A stretch of 10,688 nt of DNA from Archangium sp. (GTDB lineage: Bacteria > Myxococcota > Myxococcia > Myxococcales > Myxococcaceae): positions 1 to 10,688 of the forward strand of contig JAEUJR010000185.1 in assembly GCA_016793585.1 (NCBI GenBank), written 5' to 3'. Of this stretch, positions 7,318-10,688 are shown piece by piece; within the stretch, counting starts at the first letter, position 1, and each line of letters opens with the position of its first letter. The notes below the pieces were generated by a model that was not told the origin of the DNA, ran no database searches, and saw nothing but the letters and a program-made list of their open reading frames with translations. The translations under genes and the position numbers were made by a program.

Positions 7318-8214
7318 ATGGAGCTTCGCCACCTGCGGTCGTTCATCGCCGTCTGCGAGACCCTGCACTTTCGGCGGGCGGCTACGCGCGTCGGCGTCAC
7401 CCAGCCCGCGCTCAGCCATCACATCGCGGCGTTGGAGCAGGCGCTGGGCGTCACCCTGCTCTCGCGCAGCCGGCGGCACGTCGAGGTGACCGAGGCCGGC
7501 GCGGTGTTTCTCGAGACGGCGAAGGCGACGCTCGAGCTGCTCGAGGCGGGCGCGAAAGAGACGCAGCGCATCGGCCGGTCGGCGACGCACCGGCTGCGCT
7601 TCGGGTACCTCGAGTACATCAACCTGCCCTTCATCGGCCGGGCCCTGCGGCGGCTGGGCGAGCACTACCCGGACGTCGAGGTCGAGTCGGTCGAGATGTA
7701 CCCCTCGCAGGTGCTCGACGCGCTCGCCCAGCGCACCATCGACGTGGGCATGACGTTTCACCCGGTGAAGGTGCCGACGCTGAAGGCGCGCAAGGTGGTG
7801 ACGGGCCGGTGGGTGGTGGTGCTGCCCGAGAAGCATGCGCTCGCGCGGGGCGCCGACGTGCCCCTCGCGCGGCTCAGCGACGAGCGCCTCATCATCTTCT
7901 CGCGCAAGTTGAACCCGCCCACGTACGACTGGTTCATGCAGCAGTGCCGCGCCGCGGGCTTCGAGCCGAAGGTGGCGTTTCACACCACCCAGGCGCTCCT
8001 CGGGCCGACGCTGGTCGCCGAGGGCGTGGGCGTCTTCATCGTCGGCAGCTACGTGCTGCGCGAGCTGCCGCCCGGCGTGGTGACGCGGCCGCTCTCGGGC
8101 TTCGACAACCGACTCGAGTTCGCGCTCGCGTGGAGAGCGGACGATCGTTCGCGGCCGCTGCGCGCGTTCCTCGACGTCGCCGTGGCCGAAGAGAACGTCT
8201 CGAAGAAGCGTTGA
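7318..8214 (+). CDS. LysR-family transcriptional regulator
   Basis: A 298-residue LysR-type regulator of normal family length. The N-terminal winged helix-turn-helix is intact (MELRHLRSFIAVCETLHF, then AATRVGVTQPALSHHIAALE at 21-40 and LGVTLLSRSRRHVEVTEAG to about 61). It is followed by the linker helix and a periplasmic-binding-protein-like effector domain (about 92-290) with the typical second-half segment LLGPTLVAEGVGVFIVG. The ATG at 7318 gives the canonical LysR N-terminus; a GTG at 7291 would lie within the predicted operator and is less likely. There is no clear Shine-Dalgarno. Divergent placement next to the RND operon is the standard arrangement for a LysR regulator that controls its neighbour. 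The inducer cannot be read from the sequence. Because the hydroxylase gene follows on the same strand after 77 bases, that gene may also be in its transcription unit or regulon. Confidence 0.95.
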   Translation: MELRHLRSFIAVCETLHFRRAATRVGVTQPALSHHIAALEQALGVTLLSRSRRHVEVTEAGAVFLETAKATLELLEAGAKETQRIGRSATHRLRFGYLEYINLPFIGRALRRLGEHYPDVEVESVEMYPSQVLDALAQRTIDVGMTFHPVKVPTLKARKVVTGRWVVVLPEKHALARGADVPLARLSDERLIIFSRKLNPPTYDWFMQQCRAAGFEPKVAFHTTQALLGPTLVAEGVGVFIVGSYVLRELPPGVVTRPLSGFDNRLEFALAWRADDRSRPLRAFLDVAVAEENVSKKR

Positions 8215-8291
8215 CGTGCCGCGTGAAGGCCCCGCCAGTCGACGTGTGCAAGCCCTTGCCAGCGCGAGCGCACGAAGCGACAAGCGCCGCC
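8215..8291 (+). other. Spacer between LysR and hydroxylase genes
   Basis: Seventy-seven bases with no terminator-like hairpin and no clear promoter or Shine-Dalgarno before the hydroxylase ATG. The hydroxylase frame is open through this gap, with an in-frame GTG at 8223 that would add 23 residues; nothing favours it. Read-through transcription from the LysR gene is possible. Confidence 0.4.
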
Positions 8292-9860
8292 ATGGACCGG
8301 ACCCCCGCGACCGCCCTGCCCGCGCACCTGCAGCGCTACATCGTCGACCAGGAGTACGCCTCGTACACGCCGCGCGACCAGGCGGTGTGGCGTCACATTC
8401 TGAAGCGCCTGCGCACCCACCTCGATGGGCGCGCGCACTCGGTCTACCTGAAGGGCCTCGACGCGACGGGCATCGACCTCGAGCGCATTCCCCGGCTCGA
8501 GACGATGAACGAGAAGCTCGCGCCGCTGGGCTGGAGCGTCGTCGGTGTGCGCGGCTTCATTCCTCCGGCGGTCTTCACCGAGATGCAGGCGCGCGGCGTG
8601 CTGGCCATCGCGGCCGACATTCGCAGCCACGAGCACATCGCGTACACGCCCGCGCCCGACATCGTGCACGAGTCGGCTGGCCATGCGCCCATCATCGCGG
8701 ACGCGGCCTATGCGCGGTACCTCAAGTCGGCAGGAGAGGTCGGCTTCAAGGCCATCGCTTCGGCAGAGGACCGCGCGATGTTCGAGGCGATTCGCAACTT
8801 GTCAGTGGTGAAAGAAGACCCGTTCTCGACGCGTGAAGACGTCATTCACGCCGAGAGCCGGCTGTCGGCAGCTGCGGCGTCGGTGCGCTACGTGTCGGAG
8901 TCGACGCGCGCCAGCCGCCTGTATTGGTGGACGGCCGAGTACGGCATGGTGGGCACCGTCGAGCAGCCCAAGCTGTACGGCGCGGGTCTGCTCTCGAGCA
9001 TCGGTGAGGCCGAGCACTGTCTGACCGACGCGGTGCGGAAGGTGCCGCTCTCGCTCGTGTGCACGACGACGTCGTACGACATCACGCGCATGCAGCCGCA
9101 GCTGTTCGTGGCGCGCGACTTCAATCACCTCAACGACGTGCTCGACGAGTTCCGCAACACGCTCGCGTGGGTGCGAGGTGGAGACTTCGGCCTCGACGAA
9201 GCGCTGCGCTCGCACACGGTGAATCACCTGGTGCTCAAGAAGCCGACGGGTGACCTGCTCGAGCTGTCGGGCGAGGTGAACGTGGTGCACCGCTTCGGCC
9301 GCGAGACGGGGCCGAACCTGACGGCAGCGGTCATCGAGCTCGGGGGGCCCGTGATGTTGTCGAAGCAGGGGCAGGTGACCGAAGGCCCGCGCAAGAACAA
9401 CGCGGTGGTGCTGGTGGGCACCGAGAAGCTGCCGGCGCGCGGGCACTTCAGCTTCACGCTCAAGTCGGGCGTCGAGGTGTCGGGCTTCGTCGTCGAGGGG
9501 CACGAGGTCATCGACTTCGCGGCCTGGTACGCGGGGCAGCCGTTGCCCGTGCCGACGTGGGCGTACGTGGCCATCGCGCAGTCGATTCCCTCGGTGGCTG
9601 GTGGCCCCGCGGACCCCGCCACGTGGGACAAACACTTCGGGCAGCTCGACAGCTTCACGGCGGGCACGTCGGAGGCGCTCGCGCGCACGCGGAAGGCGGA
9701 ACAGCTCGGCGCGCCCGTGGCGCAGGCGTACCGCGAGGTCGCGAAGATGCGCGAGACGAAGACGATGGACGCGAAGAAGCTCGAGACCTTGCGCAAGGAC
9801 TTCAAGGACGAGAGCTTGCTCGTCGACGAGATCGTCGAGCTGCTCGAGCGGAAGAACTGA
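8292..9860 (+). CDS. phhA: Aromatic amino acid hydroxylase (phenylalanine 4-monooxygenase type) with long C-terminal extension
   Basis: A 522-residue member of the pterin-dependent aromatic amino acid hydroxylase family, cytosolic, most likely converting phenylalanine to tyrosine with Fe(II), O2 and tetrahydropterin. The catalytic domain fills roughly residues 10-290. The iron ligands are visible as His126 and His131 in DIVHESAGHAPIIAD and Glu216 in YWWTAEYGM. Other family marks are VRGFIPPAVF (86-95) and KLYGAGLLSSIGEAEH (227-242). There is no N-terminal ACT domain, as in other bacterial enzymes. Simple bacterial forms stop at about 260-300 residues, but here another 220 follow: a strand-rich part (about 320-410, ending GVEVSGFVVEGHEVIDF) and a charged helical tail (about 460-520). 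Similar long forms are known from a few bacterial groups; the role of the extension is not known to me. Substrate choice (Phe, Tyr or Trp) cannot be proved from sequence, and the symbol is by family only. The ATG is chosen by alignment to the family start; it lacks a clear ribosome binding site. Confidence 0.92.
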   Translation: MDRTPATALPAHLQRYIVDQEYASYTPRDQAVWRHILKRLRTHLDGRAHSVYLKGLDATGIDLERIPRLETMNEKLAPLGWSVVGVRGFIPPAVFTEMQARGVLAIAADIRSHEHIAYTPAPDIVHESAGHAPIIADAAYARYLKSAGEVGFKAIASAEDRAMFEAIRNLSVVKEDPFSTREDVIHAESRLSAAAASVRYVSESTRASRLYWWTAEYGMVGTVEQPKLYGAGLLSSIGEAEHCLTDAVRKVPLSLVCTTTSYDITRMQPQLFVARDFNHLNDVLDEFRNTLAWVRGGDFGLDEALRSHTVNHLVLKKPTGDLLELSGEVNVVHRFGRETGPNLTAAVIELGGPVMLSKQGQVTEGPRKNNAVVLVGTEKLPARGHFSFTLKSGVEVSGFVVEGHEVIDFAAWYAGQPLPVPTWAYVAIAQSIPSVAGGPADPATWDKHFGQLDSFTAGTSEALARTRKAEQLGAPVAQAYREVAKMRETKTMDAKKLETLRKDFKDESLLVDEIVELLERKN

Positions 9861-9933
9861 TCAGCGAACGCGATGCTCTTCGGAGCCAGGTCAAACCGGC
9901 GCCACCGAGACACCTTCCGTCGACTGATCAGCG
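9856..9933. repeat. 11-base direct repeat at two facing stop codons
   Basis: ACTGATCAGCG occurs at 9856-9866 and again at 9923-9933. The palindrome TGATCA in each copy supplies the stop codon: TGA of the hydroxylase gene on the plus strand in the first, and TGA of the peptidase gene on the minus strand in the second. The repeat is short and may be chance; it could also mark a past duplication or rearrangement joint. Confidence 0.35.
9861..9927. other. Convergent intergenic region
   Basis: Sixty-seven bases between the facing stop codons of the hydroxylase and peptidase genes. I find no strong GC hairpin with a T-run on either strand, so no intrinsic terminator can be called. The gap is bounded by two copies of the 11-mer ACTGATCAGCG (9856-9866 and 9923-9933), each covering a stop codon. 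Confidence 0.5.
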
Positions 9934-10688
9934 GTGCTTCAGCGCGTACTCGAGCCCGGCACGCACGGCGGTCGCCTGGGCCTCGTTGCACTGAGCGGGC
10001 GAGGCGCGCGGACTGTCGGGATAGACCTCGGTCGTCGTGGTGAAGCGCGCTCCAGTGAGGCTCGCGCAGAGGCCGAGCGACTTCACGTCGTAGTGCACGA
10101 CGCCACGGCCCTGGAGCGGCGTCTCGATGAGCTGCCCCTTCGCGTCGGGCTCGGCGATGTGCGTCACCGTGGCGACCGCCTCGATGATGGCCGCCTGAAA
10201 CCCGGGCTGCGGGTTCGCGGAGTCATCGACCAGATAGAAGCCGTCGGGAATCACGCCGGGCTCGTACGTCTTGCCATCACGAGCCGCGAGCGCGGGCCTG
10301 AACTCGGTCTCGTCGGAGTCGGTCGTCTCGTGCAAATCGAGGTGCGCGAGAAAGCGGCCGCGGTACGGCGCGACAAAGGTCATCAACTGTCGCGCCTCGC
10401 CCGCAGCGCCCTCGGGCTTGAACGACCGGTTCGGGTCGACCGCGTCGGGGTTCCACCGGTGAATGCGCTCGTAGGCCCACGGGCACACACACGGAGCGAT
10501 GAGCAAGTTGAGCCGCCCGTCGAAGGCAGCGGCGTCTCGTTCGGCGAAGCGCAGGGCTCCGTGCACGCCGCTCGTCTCGTAGCCGTGCACACCACCTGTC
10601 ACCATCGCGAGCGGGAGCGCATCGTTCCAGCTGCGACTCTTCAACACGAAGAGGGGAAAACGACCGTCAGCGCCGTACTCGAGCGTGC
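9928..10688 (-). CDS. M14-family metallocarboxypeptidase, N-terminus cut by window edge
   Basis: A zinc carboxypeptidase-like protein (M14 family). The frame stays open from the stop at 9928 to the right edge, so about 250 residues are seen and the start is outside; a GTG at 10645-10647 falls mid-domain and is not the true start. The zinc-binding HxxE is seen in TGGVHGYETSG, and the third zinc ligand is the His of AHLDLHETTD. The Asn-Arg pair of DPNRSF matches the substrate-carboxylate site of carboxypeptidase A. The Glu in TTTTEVYP near the C-terminus is the likely general base. IHRWNPDAVDPNRSF and HETTDSDETEFRP match a compact bacterial M14 group; relatives in the same superfamily include succinylglutamate desuccinylase and aspartoacylase. 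All key residues are present, so it is probably active, releasing a C-terminal residue or hydrolysing an N-acyl bond. No signal peptide can be judged. It converges on the hydroxylase gene and so is transcribed separately. Confidence 0.88.
   Translation of the reverse strand, partial: TLEYGADGRFPLFVLKSRSWNDALPLAMVTGGVHGYETSGVHGALRFAERDAAAFDGRLNLLIAPCVCPWAYERIHRWNPDAVDPNRSFKPEGAAGEARQLMTFVAPYRGRFLAHLDLHETTDSDETEFRPALAARDGKTYEPGVIPDGFYLVDDSANPQPGFQAAIIEAVATVTHIAEPDAKGQLIETPLQGRGVVHYDVKSLGLCASLTGARFTTTTEVYPDSPRASPAQCNEAQATAVRAGLEYALKHR

Noticed and set aside
7006..8283. 425-codon minus-strand frame opposite the LysR gene and running into the pump gene
   Set aside because: Shadow composition, crosses the divergent promoter, and conflicts with an intact LysR protein on the plus strand.
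8802..9991. Minus-strand frames opposite the hydroxylase gene
   Set aside because: The plus strand carries the hydroxylase iron ligands and a continuous family-like protein; the reverse frames lack any recognisable domain.
10645..10647. GTG as the start of the M14 peptidase
   Set aside because: The frame continues upstream to the window edge with family-like sequence (EYGADGRFPLFV), so the GTG is internal.

Overview
The window is GC-rich with coding packed on both strands. Codons such as CTC-GAG, GTC-GAC and GTC-GAG dominate, so the tetranucleotide TCGA is very frequent throughout. A multi-domain GAF/PAS sensor, an RND efflux operon and a long ACT-less aromatic amino acid hydroxylase, on a high-GC delta-proteobacterial style chromosome, would suit a myxobacterium (Myxococcota). 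That is inference; no marker gene fixes the taxon.

Left part (1-7235, minus strand): a tightly packed efflux operon, read right to left. It runs RND inner-membrane pump (7235-4047), periplasmic adaptor (4054-2903), a 61-codon arginine-rich small ORF (2906-2721), TolC-type outer-membrane channel (2724-1486), and a GAF/PAS sensory protein that leaves the window at base 1 (1425-<1). The first four reading frames all overlap: an 8-base overlap between pump and adaptor, then two ATGA stop-start overlaps around the small ORF. The adaptor, small ORF and channel each have a good Shine-Dalgarno. Pump, adaptor and channel together form a complete tripartite efflux system.

Middle (7236-7317): an 82-base divergent intergenic region with a cluster of three inverted half-sites (7284-7309), one pair fitting the LysR T-N11-A pattern. 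It is followed on the plus strand by a LysR-type regulator (7318-8214), the most likely controller of the efflux operon and of itself.

Right part: an iron- and pterin-dependent aromatic amino acid hydroxylase (8292-9860, plus strand) lies 77 bases after the regulator. It carries an uncommon C-terminal extension of about 220 residues. Convergent to it is an M14-family metallocarboxypeptidase (9928->10688, minus strand) whose N-terminus lies beyond the window.

There is no gene-free stretch longer than 82 bases, and I see no tRNA, rRNA, CRISPR array, insertion sequence or phage gene. Most of the window is recognisable chromosomal content. The points most worth a second look are the double stop-start-coupled small ORF, the three-half-site operator, the sensor gene attached to the efflux operon, and the hydroxylase C-terminal region.
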